A stretch of 64,000 bases of DNA, taken from the NCBI GenBank assembly GCA_022826825.1, contig JAJDUD010000021.1, positions 1 through 64,000 on the forward strand. Reading direction: 5' to 3'. This document shows positions 1 through 7,671 of the stretch, one piece after another. Within the stretch, counting starts at the first letter, position 1; each line of letters starts with the position of its first letter. This DNA is from Acidobacteriota bacterium. GTDB lineage: Bacteria > Acidobacteriota > Vicinamibacteria > Marinacidobacterales > Marinacidobacteraceae. A program made the translations under genes and the position numbers. The notes under the pieces are model-generated. The model was not told the DNA's origin. It did not search any database and saw nothing but the letters and a program-made list of their open reading frames with translations.

Positions 1-41
1 GGGGGGGCCGCACCCCCCGCCGCTGACCCGCGCGGCGGCGC

Positions 42-91
42 GGCTTGGAACGCCGACCTCCGGTCGGCACCGCCCGCCTAAGGCGGGCGAA
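42..91 (+). repeat. Double-hairpin repeat, subfamily B (copy B1)
   Basis: Begins with the B signature GGCTTGGAAC. Two stems follow: GCCGACC/GGTCGGC with loop TCC, then CCCGCC/GGCGGG with loop TAA. It faces copy B2 at 165-213 as an inverted pair about 75 bp apart. No gene is visible in 1-229 apart from this pair. Confidence 0.8.
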
Positions 92-164
92 CGCGTACTT
101 GCTTGCTCGGGGATGGCGCGACCCCGACTTCCAGCGCCATATGGCCCGGGGGCGGTACGTGGTT

Positions 165-213
165 GCGGCCCTCCGGGCCGGGTGCCGACCGGAGGTCGGC
201 GTTCCAAGCCGGC
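165..213 (-). repeat. Double-hairpin repeat, subfamily B, inverted (copy B2)
   Basis: Reverse-complement B copy with stems CGGCCC/GGGCCG and GCCGACC/GGTCGGC, ending in GTTCCAAGCC. It lies just upstream of the VapC-like remnant and marks the point where PIN-domain homology is lost. Confidence 0.8.
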
Positions 214-229
214 GGCGCCGTGACGGCCG

Positions 230-466
230 TTGGGCGGCCTGCACGACCGCTCCTTTGCAGCAAAACCGGCGGTCCTCGTCAAACCGCTGGCAGCGGCAGC
301 GGCCGTCGAGGTGGTTCAGGCCAACAGCTTTGGCCGCCGCCGCGTCTACGACGCCCGACTGGCGCTCGCCCTGCGCCGCCAGGGCATCACCGAGTTTGCG
401 ACCGCCAACGTGAAGGATTTCACCGGCTTCGGCTTCGATCGCGTGTGGAACCCGGTAGCGGCGTGA
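230..466 (+). pseudogene. VapC-like PIN-domain toxin, C-terminal remnant
   Basis: The last 45 or so residues look like the end of a VapC/PIN ribonuclease. There is a late acidic motif (VYDARLALALRRQGI) and then FATANVKDFTGFGF, matching the usual T-x-N-x-x-DF motif, ending in WNPV. PIN proteins are normally about 130 residues. Here the N-terminal two thirds, with the first catalytic Asp, is missing. The reading frame upstream runs into the inverted B repeat pair at 42-213. No antitoxin gene is visible upstream. I infer a VapC gene truncated by repeat insertion or repeat-mediated deletion, and it is unlikely to be active. The ATG at 230 is only the nearest in-frame start. Confidence 0.55.
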
Positions 467-542
467 AGCGCGGGTGCGCGCGGCGGACGAAGGGCCGAGC
501 CCCGCATCCCATACGGAGGCCCCACTGGGCAGCCCCGCCATC

Positions 543-583
543 GACCCGGAAATCTCGGCATGACACACCGAGATTTCCGGGTC
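543..583. repeat. Perfect 16-bp inverted repeat with 9-nt loop
   Basis: GACCCGGAAATCTCGG at 543-558 is exactly reverse-complemented at 568-583 around the loop CATGACACA. It sits between the VapC remnant (+) and the 3' end of the barrel gene on the minus strand, where a bidirectional terminator would be expected. No T-tract follows on either strand, so a protein-binding or recombination site is also possible. Its stem is less GC-rich than the A/B repeats and it shares no signature with them. Confidence 0.7.
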
Positions 584-626
584 AAGAGGTCCGCGAGGAC
601 GATCTCCGGCGACGAACTTTCGGGAT

Positions 627-1502
627 CTACGGTCGCGAAGACCAGCCCACTTCCACGCTGAACAGAAAGAGCCTCGGCCGCATGGTCGTGTTCAGGGTCA
701 TCGTGGCCGCGACCTCGTCCTGCACCTCGGGAACGTGGAGGTCCATGCCCCAGCTCTCCTCGGTGGAACGCGCGCCGCCGATGAAGGCGTCAAGCCGCGG
801 GCGCAGGAACATCCGTCCCATTCGGACCGTGAGCCCCAGCGAACCGCCCAGGACCACGACGCCGCGGTCCGCCCGGAAGTCACCCGGGGTCATCTCGATG
901 GCGGCTTCGCGCGACACGCCGCCGAGGGTCGCCATTCGGGAGATACCCACGGGAAGGTCTTCCAGCGCCAGCCGGCCGGAATCCCCTCCCATCAGCAGAT
1001 AACCGCCCCCCGCCGCCAGATGAAACCTCGCCCGTTCCTGCGCCAGCGGGATTTCCCATACGACGAACGCGCTCAGCAAGTCGTCCGCCGATTCGGTGAT
1101 CGTCAGCTCCCGGGCTCCGAACCAACGGGTCTCCCGCATCATCGCGGCCGGAGTAAACCCGCGGCCAGCGACCCGGTGATGCTGGATCTCGACGCCCCAG
1201 CGGCCACGGATGGCGCGGAGACTCGCCCCCCAGCTCCGTTCCCGCGAGTAACCCACGGTCTCGTCGATGGGGCTCAGGCTGCTCGCCAGCGCGAGTCGGA
1301 CCTCTCCCCGCGAGATCAATCCGGCAGCGCCGCCGTGGCCCGCGAACTGGAACTCCCAGGACGGTTCCTCATCCACTGGCCGGGACGTCGGACGGTCGTC
1401 GGCCGGCTGGCCGGACGGGCGCCGGTCGGGCTTGGGACCGGCGGTGGCGCCGGCAAGCGGAACAAGGCCCAGCAGCAGCCCCAGCGACGCCAGACGCAGC
1501 AC
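627..1502 (-). CDS. Predicted outer-membrane beta-barrel protein
   Basis: About 291 residues. The GTG at 1502 is chosen because it gives a clean Sec signal (LRLASLGLLLGLVPLAGATAG) and has GGAG 7 nt upstream. The frame stays open to 1673, but that extension only translates the A-type repeat. The mature part alternates polar and hydrophobic residues in strand-like stretches and ends in a short amphipathic strand (FLFSVEVGW), as in barrel-type outer-membrane proteins. It is related to the next gene: GSLGLTVRMGRMFLRPRLD here matches GSLGVSLRTGRILLRPRLD there. No enzymatic motif is visible. Substrate and role are unknown; surface location is inferred. Confidence 0.6.
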   Translation of the reverse strand: MLRLASLGLLLGLVPLAGATAGPKPDRRPSGQPADDRPTSRPVDEEPSWEFQFAGHGGAAGLISRGEVRLALASSLSPIDETVGYSRERSWGASLRAIRGRWGVEIQHHRVAGRGFTPAAMMRETRWFGARELTITESADDLLSAFVVWEIPLAQERARFHLAAGGGYLLMGGDSGRLALEDLPVGISRMATLGGVSREAAIEMTPGDFRADRGVVVLGGSLGLTVRMGRMFLRPRLDAFIGGARSTEESWGMDLHVPEVQDEVAATMTLNTTMRPRLFLFSVEVGWSSRP

Positions 1503-1530
1503 GCGCCGTCTCCGAACGACCGGTCGGCCG

Positions 1531-1638
1531 GAAGCAGTTGCTGTGAAAATGCAACCCGCCCGATGACAGGGACGGCGAGGAGCACCGGGAGCGCCGGTCT
1601 TCAGACCGGCATCGCCCGCGCAGCGGGCGAAACTCCTG
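1531..1638 (+). repeat. Double-hairpin repeat, subfamily A with long flank (copy A1)
   Basis: The flank CAGTTGCTGTGAAAATGC leads into the core at 1588: GGGAGC, then stem GCCGGTCT/AGACCGGC, ATC, stem GCCCGC/GCGGGC with loop GCA, then GAAACTCC. It is inverted relative to A2 about 118 bp away. The gene-free interval 1503-1905 consists of this pair plus spacer in which I see no gene. Confidence 0.8.
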
Positions 1639-1756
1639 GGCTTCATTTCGTCGTATGGCCGGGATCTGACCAAGGACGACGCGACGCTCCTTGGGGGGCA
1701 GGGTTGGGTGGTGTCATCACGGAATCAAGCCGAGTCATCGGGGCGCCATGACTTGG

Positions 1757-1806
1757 TGAGTTTCGCGGCCTGCGGCCGCGATGCCGGTCTGAAGACCGGC
1801 GCTCCC
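1757..1806 (-). repeat. Double-hairpin repeat, subfamily A, inverted (copy A2)
   Basis: Reads GAGTTTCGCGGCC, loop TGC, then GGCCGC, GAT and the stem GCCGGTCT/AGACCGGC followed by GCTCC. It is the inverted partner of A1. The second stem is GCGGCC/GGCCGC here but GCCCGC/GCGGGC in A1, so the pairing is kept although the sequence differs. Confidence 0.8.
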
Positions 1807-1905
1807 CGCTCCTGGCGCCTCGGCATTTCATGACCGGCGGGATGCGTAGGAGGACGCACGCGTGGGCGTTTCTCCCGGCGGGGGCTCCGGCCAGGTCTCT
1901 ATGGA

Positions 1906-2910
1906 TCAGTTCGACAGACCCACGTCCACCGAGACGAGGAAGATCCTCGGGGTCACGCTGGTGGTGAAGCTGAATGCCGGCAGGTCCAGTCCATCGGTCT
2001 CGGGCAGGTCCAGGTCCGCGAGGCCGGGAAAGCGCACCGTCATTTCGGTGGTCAGCGCCCGCGCGATGATGACGTCCAGCCGCGGCCGCAGGAGGATCCG
2101 TCCGGTCCGCAACGACACTCCGAGCGAGCCGGCAAAGACGACGGAGCTGCGATCGGCGGTAAACCCTATTTCCGGGACCAGCGATGCCACGAACTCCGGG
2201 GGAACGTCGGGCGGCAACTCTCCGGTGATCTCTTCCGGATCCGGGAACCCGGCCCCGGAGAGGAGCCGGTCGGTGCTGGAGTCGGTCGCCCGCATCCAGC
2301 CCGCCCCCAGGCCCACAAACAACTCCATGGTGCGCGACAACGGGAAGGCCCGGACGACCTGCCCCGTGAGGACATCGGCCTTGGAGGCGACCAGCGGCAG
2401 ATCGAAGAGTCCGGTCGCTGCCTCATCGGCCCCCGCTTCCTCTGCGACCAGCCACCCGGGCGAGAGCGCGAGGCTGTCGAGGACGTTGTACGTCCCTTCG
2501 ATGCCCCAGCTTCCGGACATGAGCCGCGCGCCCACCCCCCAGCCGAACTCCGAGACCCGTCTCGAGGCCGAGAGGGAGGCCATGTCGCTGGTCATTCCGG
2601 CCGAGATTGCGAACGAGTCCTCGGCCGTGACGTTCACGAACGACATCCCGAGGCGGCCGAACAACTCCATCTGCCTCCCGGAGGACACGCCAAAGCCCTG
2701 GGCGCCAGCCGTCGGCAGTGCGGCCGCACCGTCGAGACGCAACGCGAAGTCGGGTGCGGACAGTTCAGCGGACGGTCCGGAGGCGTCCTGGCGGACCTCC
2801 GCCTCCCCATCCCGGATCACCTTCTTCTTCACATCATCGGCATGCCCCGCCGCTGCAAACAGGAGCGTGAGCAGCGCCGCCAGCGCGAACCGGAATCCGT
2901 AGGTCGTCAT
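1906..2910 (-). CDS. Predicted outer-membrane beta-barrel protein, paralogue of the 627-1502 gene
   Basis: About 334 residues. The ATG at 2910 opens a Sec signal peptide (FRFALAALLTLLFAAAGHA) followed by a charged linker (DDVKKKVIRDGEAEV). The frame is open further upstream to 3171, but that part lacks any protein character. A TACAGT hexamer ends 6 nt before the ATG and no Shine-Dalgarno is present, so the mRNA may be leaderless. The body has repeated strand-like segments and ends IFLVSVDVGLSN, like an outer-membrane barrel. It shares the GSLGVSLRTGRILLRPRLD block with its downstream neighbour, so the two are an old tandem duplication. Function unknown. Confidence 0.6.
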   Translation of the reverse strand: MTTYGFRFALAALLTLLFAAAGHADDVKKKVIRDGEAEVRQDASGPSAELSAPDFALRLDGAAALPTAGAQGFGVSSGRQMELFGRLGMSFVNVTAEDSFAISAGMTSDMASLSASRRVSEFGWGVGARLMSGSWGIEGTYNVLDSLALSPGWLVAEEAGADEAATGLFDLPLVASKADVLTGQVVRAFPLSRTMELFVGLGAGWMRATDSSTDRLLSGAGFPDPEEITGELPPDVPPEFVASLVPEIGFTADRSSVVFAGSLGVSLRTGRILLRPRLDVIIARALTTEMTVRFPGLADLDLPETDGLDLPAFSFTTSVTPRIFLVSVDVGLSN

Positions 2911-2916
2911 GAGCGC

Positions 2917-2922
2917 ACTGTA
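2917..2922 (-). promoter_or_regulatory. Candidate -10 hexamer, leaderless start
   Basis: TACAGT (minus strand) ends 6 nt before the ATG at 2910. No Shine-Dalgarno and no clear -35 box are visible. Confidence 0.4.
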
Positions 2923-3019
2923 GCGTGCCGGCCGGGCCGAACCACAGATCCAGGCGGGCGGCCCCGGGTACACTCGAAAGCCGCTACCGACACCACCCGC
3001 CGAGCCTGGAGGTCCCTTC

Positions 3020-4462
3020 GTGATGCGCACTTCCCGTTTGCCGCTCATCCCGCTGCTTGCCGCGCTCCTCGCGCCCGTGGCCGCCGCCGCCCAGAACGGG
3101 GACGCCGACGCCGTCATCACCCAGTTCCTGAACGCCCAGCGCACCGACTTCGAGGAGGTCGCGCTCCGCATTTGGGACTGGGCGGAGGTCGGCTACCAGG
3201 AGGAGAAGAGCTCCGGGCTCCTCCAGGAACAGCTCACCGCCGGCGGTTTCGCCGTGGAAGCCGGGGTCGCCGGCATGCCGACCGGTTTCATCGGGGAGTG
3301 GGGCTCGGAGGGCCCGGTGATCGGCATCCTCGCCGAGTTCGACGCCCTGCCCGGGGTGAGCCAGGCGGCCGTTCCGGAACCCATGGAGCGGGAAGGCGTC
3401 GGCGCCGGCCACGCCTGTGGGCATCACCTCTTCGGGACCGCCTCGGTAGCCGCCGGACTGGCGATCAGGGACTGGCTCGAGCGGTCGGGCAACCCGGGCC
3501 GGATTCGGGTCTACGGCACGCCGGCCGAAGAGGGCGGCGCCGGCAAGGTGTACATGGTGCGGGAGGGCCTTTTCTCCGACGTGGACGCCGTGCTCGCCTG
3601 GCATCCCGGGGACCGGAACGACGCGAGCCCCGGGGACTCGCTCGCCAACCTGTCCGCCAAGTTCCGCTTCCGGGGGATGTCCGCCCACGCGGCCAGCGCT
3701 CCGGACCAGGGACGGTCGGCGCTCGACGGGGTGGAAGCCATGAACTTCATGGTGAACCTGATGCGCGAGCACGTCCACGAGCGCAGCCGGATCCACTACG
3801 TGATCACCCGGGGCGGCGAGGCCCCGAACGTGGTCCCGAACTTCGCGGAGGTCTATTACTACAACCGGCATCCGTCCGTGGAGACGGCCCGCGCCAACTG
3901 GGAGCGGATCCTGAAGATCGCCGACGCCGCGGCGCTCGGGACCGGGACCGAGGTCGAACACGAGGTCATCCACGGGCTCTACAACCTGCTCCCGAACGAG
4001 CACATCGGCCGGCTGCTCTTCGAAAACATGAAGGCGATCGGCGGTTTCTCCTACACCGAGGAGGAACGGGCCTTCGCCGAGGAAATCCAGAAGCACCTGC
4101 TCCATCCGCGTCCCATCGGATCGCAGGAGGAGGTCATGGAGTGGCGGAGGACGCCGGCCGGCGGTTCCACCGACGTGGCCGACGTGAGCTGGGTGGTCCC
4201 GACGGCCCAGTTCCGGACCGCGACCTGGGTTCCCGGCACGCCGGCGCATAGCTGGATGGCGGTCGCCTGCGGCGCGACGAGCATCGGGCTCAAGGGCATG
4301 CATCTCGCGGCGCAGGTGCTGGCGCGCACGGGCGCCGATCTCTTCCAGGATCCGACGCACCTGAGCGCGGCGCTGGAGGAACTGAACGCCGCGCGGGGGC
4401 CGGACTTCGTGTACGAGCCGCTGGTGGGCGACCGGCCGCCGCCGCTGGACTACCGGCGCTGA
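3020..4462 (+). CDS. Secreted M20-family amidohydrolase (AbgB-like)
   Basis: 480 residues with a Sec signal (LPLIPLLAALLAPVAAAA). The family removes acyl or aminobenzoyl groups from amino acids using a two-metal centre. Visible ligands are EFDALPG, GHACGHHLFG (His131 to His136), TPAEEGG and WHPGD. The region after WHPGD (FRFRGMSAHAAS) is the typical start of the lid/dimerisation domain. Overall length fits AbgB (aminobenzoyl-glutamate utilisation protein B). GTG at 3020 and ATG at 3023 are adjacent possible starts, with GGAGG at 3007-3012 serving either. A TACACT hexamer at 2969-2974 may be its -10 box. It is probably periplasmic and part of the peptide-hydrolase group up to 8787. Substrate not determinable. 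Confidence 0.85.
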   Translation: MMRTSRLPLIPLLAALLAPVAAAAQNGDADAVITQFLNAQRTDFEEVALRIWDWAEVGYQEEKSSGLLQEQLTAGGFAVEAGVAGMPTGFIGEWGSEGPVIGILAEFDALPGVSQAAVPEPMEREGVGAGHACGHHLFGTASVAAGLAIRDWLERSGNPGRIRVYGTPAEEGGAGKVYMVREGLFSDVDAVLAWHPGDRNDASPGDSLANLSAKFRFRGMSAHAASAPDQGRSALDGVEAMNFMVNLMREHVHERSRIHYVITRGGEAPNVVPNFAEVYYYNRHPSVETARANWERILKIADAAALGTGTEVEHEVIHGLYNLLPNEHIGRLLFENMKAIGGFSYTEEERAFAEEIQKHLLHPRPIGSQEEVMEWRRTPAGGSTDVADVSWVVPTAQFRTATWVPGTPAHSWMAVACGATSIGLKGMHLAAQVLARTGADLFQDPTHLSAALEELNAARGPDFVYEPLVGDRPPPLDYRR

Positions 4463-4468
4463 CGGGAG

Positions 4469-4723
4469 TTAGCGATATGCCTGGGAGCGATGCGCAACCC
4501 GCTGGATCTCGACCACATTGTTCGCCGATTGGAAAACGAACAGTACCCGCCAGTCACCGACCCGGATACGCAGCGTCTCGCCCTCTCCCTTGAGCCGAAC
4601 CGCCCTCGCCGGAGGTTCGGTTACGTAGCGCTTGATCCTCCCAACAACGCGGAGACGCGTGGGCGGGTCAAGCCGTTTGAGGTCGCGAAGCGCTCGGGTC
4701 GTGAACCTGAGCGTGGGCCTCAA
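4469..4723 (-). CDS. RelE/ParE-family toxin
   Basis: 84 residues with the RelE-superfamily fold signature: an N-terminal strand and helix (LRFTTRALRDLKRLDPPTR), then LKGEGETLRIRVGDWRVLFVF and a C-terminal VEIQRVAHRSQAYR. In this family the R-I-R-x-G-D-W-R-V block and the late H-R-x-x-x-Y are usual for mRNA interferases. It overlaps the upstream antitoxin by 4 nt (ATGA), the common antitoxin-first order, so translation is coupled. It lies in antisense orientation between two plus-strand hydrolase genes, suggesting insertion as a unit. Toxicity is inferred from family. Confidence 0.85.
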   Translation of the reverse strand: MRPTLRFTTRALRDLKRLDPPTRLRVVGRIKRYVTEPPARAVRLKGEGETLRIRVGDWRVLFVFQSANNVVEIQRVAHRSQAYR

Positions 4724-4974
4724 AGGCCCAACTCCCGCTCGACCTCTTCCAGAGAGTGTGTCCGCCCCGCCTCGGAATCCTCGCGAGCCTCTTCGAGCAT
4801 CCGTCGCCCCACTTCGTTCAACTCCTCATCATCCTCTTCGGCTGCCAGAACGTGCGTGAGGAATGGATCACGCCGTGCCGTCAACTCCGTGAGCACGCGG
4901 AGCGCAGCCGGGACCATGGGCTCCGGCATGCGGGCGACCAGGCGCCGCAACTCCTCGCGGGGGTCAGCGTCCAT
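4720..4974 (-). CDS. Antitoxin partner of the RelE-type toxin
   Basis: 84 residues, acidic. The ATG at 4974 gives a protein starting MDADPREELRRLVARMPEP. The C-terminal half carries the characteristic toxin-wrapping tail of RelB/ParD-like and DUF antitoxins (MLEEAREDSEAGRTHSLEEV). No clear DNA-binding helix-turn-helix or ribbon-helix-helix can be read by eye in the N-terminus, so the antitoxin class is uncertain. The gene precedes and overlaps the toxin gene by 4 nt. A TAACGT hexamer 7 nt before the ATG suggests a leaderless message for the pair. Confidence 0.7.
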   Translation of the reverse strand: MDADPREELRRLVARMPEPMVPAALRVLTELTARRDPFLTHVLAAEEDDEELNEVGRRMLEEAREDSEAGRTHSLEEVERELGL

Positions 4975-4981
4975 GGGCCGG

Positions 4982-4987
4982 ACGTTA
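4982..4987 (-). promoter_or_regulatory. Candidate -10 hexamer, leaderless start of the toxin-antitoxin pair
   Basis: TAACGT (minus strand) ends 7 nt before the ATG at 4974, with no Shine-Dalgarno between. Confidence 0.35.
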
Positions 4988-5161
4988 CCACGCCCCCTGG
5001 CCGGAGCCCCGCCAGATGGGGACGCGGCCCAGGATCTACAGATACGCCCGACAGCGGGTTTCCGGCACGCGATAACGGCCAGTCCTCCCGGTGGGGCGCT
5101 GAAGACCGACGCTCGCATCGCCTTTCTGCCATACTCGCATGTCCTGCGGAGGATCCTGTCC

Positions 5162-6550
5162 ATGGCCAACCCGACCAGAAAGTCCCGACTTCTCCCCGTC
5201 CTCGTCGCCGGCGCCCTGACCGCCGGGCTCGCGGCCGAGACGGTCGCCCAGGATCGCCTCACCATGGCGCTGACGGGCGATTCGATCATCACCCGCAAGC
5301 TGAGCGTTTACGAGGAGCCGGAGTTCCTGCGGATGATCGATCTGCTGCGGGGCGCCGACCTGGCGTTCACCAACGTGGAGGTCCTCTTCCACGACTGGGA
5401 GTCCTATCCCATGAGTTCGAGCGGCGGGACCTACATGCGCGCCCAGCCGGAACTCGTGCAGGAGTTCGTGTGGGCCGGAATCGACATCGGGTCGCTGGCC
5501 AACAACCACTCCGGGGACTACGGGCCGCCGGCAATGCTGCTCACCGAGAAGTACATCCGGGAAGCCGGCATCGTCGCCGCGGGGATCGGACGAAGCCTCG
5601 CCGAGGCGCGCGAAGCGAAGTTCATCGAGACGAAGGACGGCCGGGTGGCCGTGATCTCGCTGGCCTCGACGTATCCCGACCACTCGGTGGCCGGAAAGTC
5701 GCGTGACGACATTCCGGCGCGTCCCGGCCTGAACCCCCTCCGCTTCCGCACCACCTACGAGGTCACGCGGGAGCAGCTCGAGGGCGTCCGCGCCACGATG
5801 CGCGACCTCAAGATGAACCCGCCCGCGTCGGGGGACAGCCTGAACTTCCTCCGCAGCCGGTTCGAGCTCGCGGACGCGCCCGGCGTCCGCACCGAGCCGC
5901 ACCCCGAGGACATGGCGGAGATCGCCATGATCGTCAGCAACGCCCGCCGCCAGGCCGACCACGTGATGGTGACGATCCACGCCCACGAGGGCGCCCCGGG
6001 GCCCAACAGCCGCATGGAGCCGGCCCAGTTCCTGGTGACCTTCGCCCGCGCGATGGTGGACGCCGGCGCCTCGGTCTTCGTGGGACACGGACCGCACGCC
6101 CTGCGCGCCATCGAGATCTACAAGGGCGCGCCGATCCTCTACAGCCTCGGCGACTTCATCTTCCAGAACGAAACGCTGCAGCGGTTGCCGTACGAGAACT
6201 ACTACCGGCTCGGACTCGGCGAGAGCGACGGCCTCGCCGACTTCAACGAGGCCCGCTACAACAACGACACCACCGGGTTCCCTGCCATCCCCGAGATCTG
6301 GGAGGCGGTCATCGCGGTACCCGAGTGGAGCGGACAGCAGCTCGTCGAATTGACCCTCCACCCGATCACCCTCGGGTTCGGCCAGCCACGCCACGTGCGC
6401 GGCCGGCCGATGTTCGCCGAGGGGGAACTCGCCGACAAGATCCTGCAGGACCTGGTGCGGCTCTCCGAGCCCTACGGCACCCAGTTCGACATCGAGGACG
6501 GCGTGGCGCGGGTGGTGCTGCCGATGGAAACCACCGACGCACAGGAGTAG
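5162..6550 (+). CDS. CapA-family metallophosphatase-like protein, exported
   Basis: 462 residues. The ATG at 5162 follows GGAGGATCC and opens a Sec signal (LLPVLVAGALTAGLAAETVAQ). The PGA_cap/CapA domain shows ALTGDSIITR, FTNVEVLF (N-x-E), SLANNHSGDYG, VTIHAHEG and VFVGHGPHALRAIE. These are the metal-binding motifs of the calcineurin-like fold. CapA proteins take part in poly-gamma-glutamate capsule anchoring, but many exported homologues are of unknown substrate. The family usually ends soon after the GHGPH block. Here about 130 extra residues follow, including LPYENYYRLGL and a C-terminal acidic tail. It is directly followed by the M19 dipeptidase with no gap, so both are probably one operon. 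Confidence 0.85.
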   Translation: MANPTRKSRLLPVLVAGALTAGLAAETVAQDRLTMALTGDSIITRKLSVYEEPEFLRMIDLLRGADLAFTNVEVLFHDWESYPMSSSGGTYMRAQPELVQEFVWAGIDIGSLANNHSGDYGPPAMLLTEKYIREAGIVAAGIGRSLAEAREAKFIETKDGRVAVISLASTYPDHSVAGKSRDDIPARPGLNPLRFRTTYEVTREQLEGVRATMRDLKMNPPASGDSLNFLRSRFELADAPGVRTEPHPEDMAEIAMIVSNARRQADHVMVTIHAHEGAPGPNSRMEPAQFLVTFARAMVDAGASVFVGHGPHALRAIEIYKGAPILYSLGDFIFQNETLQRLPYENYYRLGLGESDGLADFNEARYNNDTTGFPAIPEIWEAVIAVPEWSGQQLVELTLHPITLGFGQPRHVRGRPMFAEGELADKILQDLVRLSEPYGTQFDIEDGVARVVLPMETTDAQE

Positions 6551-7660
6551 GTGACCGTTCCCGGCGTGCGGCGAGCACGCTGCCGGGGACGCCACCCCTT
6601 CCCGGCAGCGCTGGCGGCGCTCTGCCTCGCCGCGTCGTCCCTGGCGGGTACACCCGCCGCGGCGCAGGCTGAGGACCCGCTCCGCATCGACCTCCATTCC
6701 CACCCCTCCCGCTTCCACCGGGCCAACGTCCCCCGGATCAGCGACGAGGAGATCGCGCGCTACCTGGACCGCGGGATGGACGCGGTGGTCGCCAACATCA
6801 GCACCGACACCCCCTACCGCGGGGGCTACGTGCTGCGCGACGGCACCCGCATCGAATCCGGGAACCGGCGTCCGGACCCCGCGGAACCCTGGGAGTACAC
6901 CCTCGACCGCTTCGAGCGGTTGACCCGCACCGTCGCCGAGGGGAACGCGGTCTTCGTGCGGACCCCGGCCGAAGCGAGGAGAGCCCGGGCCGACGGGGCG
7001 CTCGCGATCCTTCCCGCAATCGAAGGCTCCGATTCGCTCGAGGGCAGGATCGAGCGGCTCCACGAACTGCACCGGATGGGTCTCGCGTTGGCGCAGCTCG
7101 TCCACTTCCGTCCCAACGGGATCGGCCACATCCAGACGTGGCCCTACACCCCGGGCGGGCTGACCGAGTTCGGGCGCGAGGTGGTGCGGGAGTGCAACCG
7201 GCTGGGGATCGTGATCGACCTCGCCCACGCCAATCCCGAGACCATCCGGGACACGCTCGAACTCTCGACCGTTCCGGTCATCTTCAGCCACACCGGCGCC
7301 TTCGCCCTCGGCGAGGCCGACCGCAACCTGCACGATCCGGAGATCCTGGCCATCGCCAGGAACGGCGGGGTCATCGGAGTCTGGCCGAACGGGAGCCAGC
7401 TTCCTACCGTCTCCGACATGGCCCGCCACATCCGCCACGTCACCGACGTCGGCGGGATGGGCGCGGCAGGCATCGGGAGCGACCTGAGAGGAATGTCGGC
7501 CTACAGCGAAGGGTTCGGCGACGAGGCGAATTTCGAAGCCATCGCGGAGGCCCTCGCCGAAGCCGGCTTCGACTCCGACGACGTCGAGGCGATCCTCGGC
7601 GGCAACTTCGAGCGGGTGTGGGAGGCCGTCACCGCCCACCTGCCCACTGACGATCCATGA
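6551..7660 (+). CDS. Exported M19-family (renal) dipeptidase
   Basis: 369 residues. The GTG start at 6551 abuts the TAG of the CapA-like gene. The N-terminus is a Sec signal (AALAALCLAASSLAGTPAAAQA). M19 metal-site motifs are IDLHSHPSRF, AILPAIEGSDSLEG (bridging Glu), VIDLAHANPET, VIFSHTGAF and GAAGIGSDLRGM. The first motif is H-x-H rather than the common H-x-D. These periplasmic zinc enzymes cleave dipeptides, including L-D or D-amino-acid-containing ones. Together with CapA-like and beta-lactamase-like neighbours this suggests turnover of D-amino-acid peptides or cell-wall fragments. That role is an inference. Confidence 0.85.
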   Translation: MTVPGVRRARCRGRHPFPAALAALCLAASSLAGTPAAAQAEDPLRIDLHSHPSRFHRANVPRISDEEIARYLDRGMDAVVANISTDTPYRGGYVLRDGTRIESGNRRPDPAEPWEYTLDRFERLTRTVAEGNAVFVRTPAEARRARADGALAILPAIEGSDSLEGRIERLHELHRMGLALAQLVHFRPNGIGHIQTWPYTPGGLTEFGREVVRECNRLGIVIDLAHANPETIRDTLELSTVPVIFSHTGAFALGEADRNLHDPEILAIARNGGVIGVWPNGSQLPTVSDMARHIRHVTDVGGMGAAGIGSDLRGMSAYSEGFGDEANFEAIAEALAEAGFDSDDVEAILGGNFERVWEAVTAHLPTDDP

Positions 7661-7671
7661 GGGGATGAACC

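Noticed and set aside
1503..1673. N-terminal extension of the first barrel gene to a start at 1673
   Set aside because: The extra residues only translate an A-type repeat; the GTG at 1502 gives a signal peptide and a ribosome binding site.
5036..7639. An 867-codon open frame on the minus strand opposite the CapA-like and M19 genes
   Set aside because: It is rich in Arg, Gly, Val, Asp and His with no domain or signal, and lies opposite two genes with clear motifs. Such long antisense frames are expected at this GC content.
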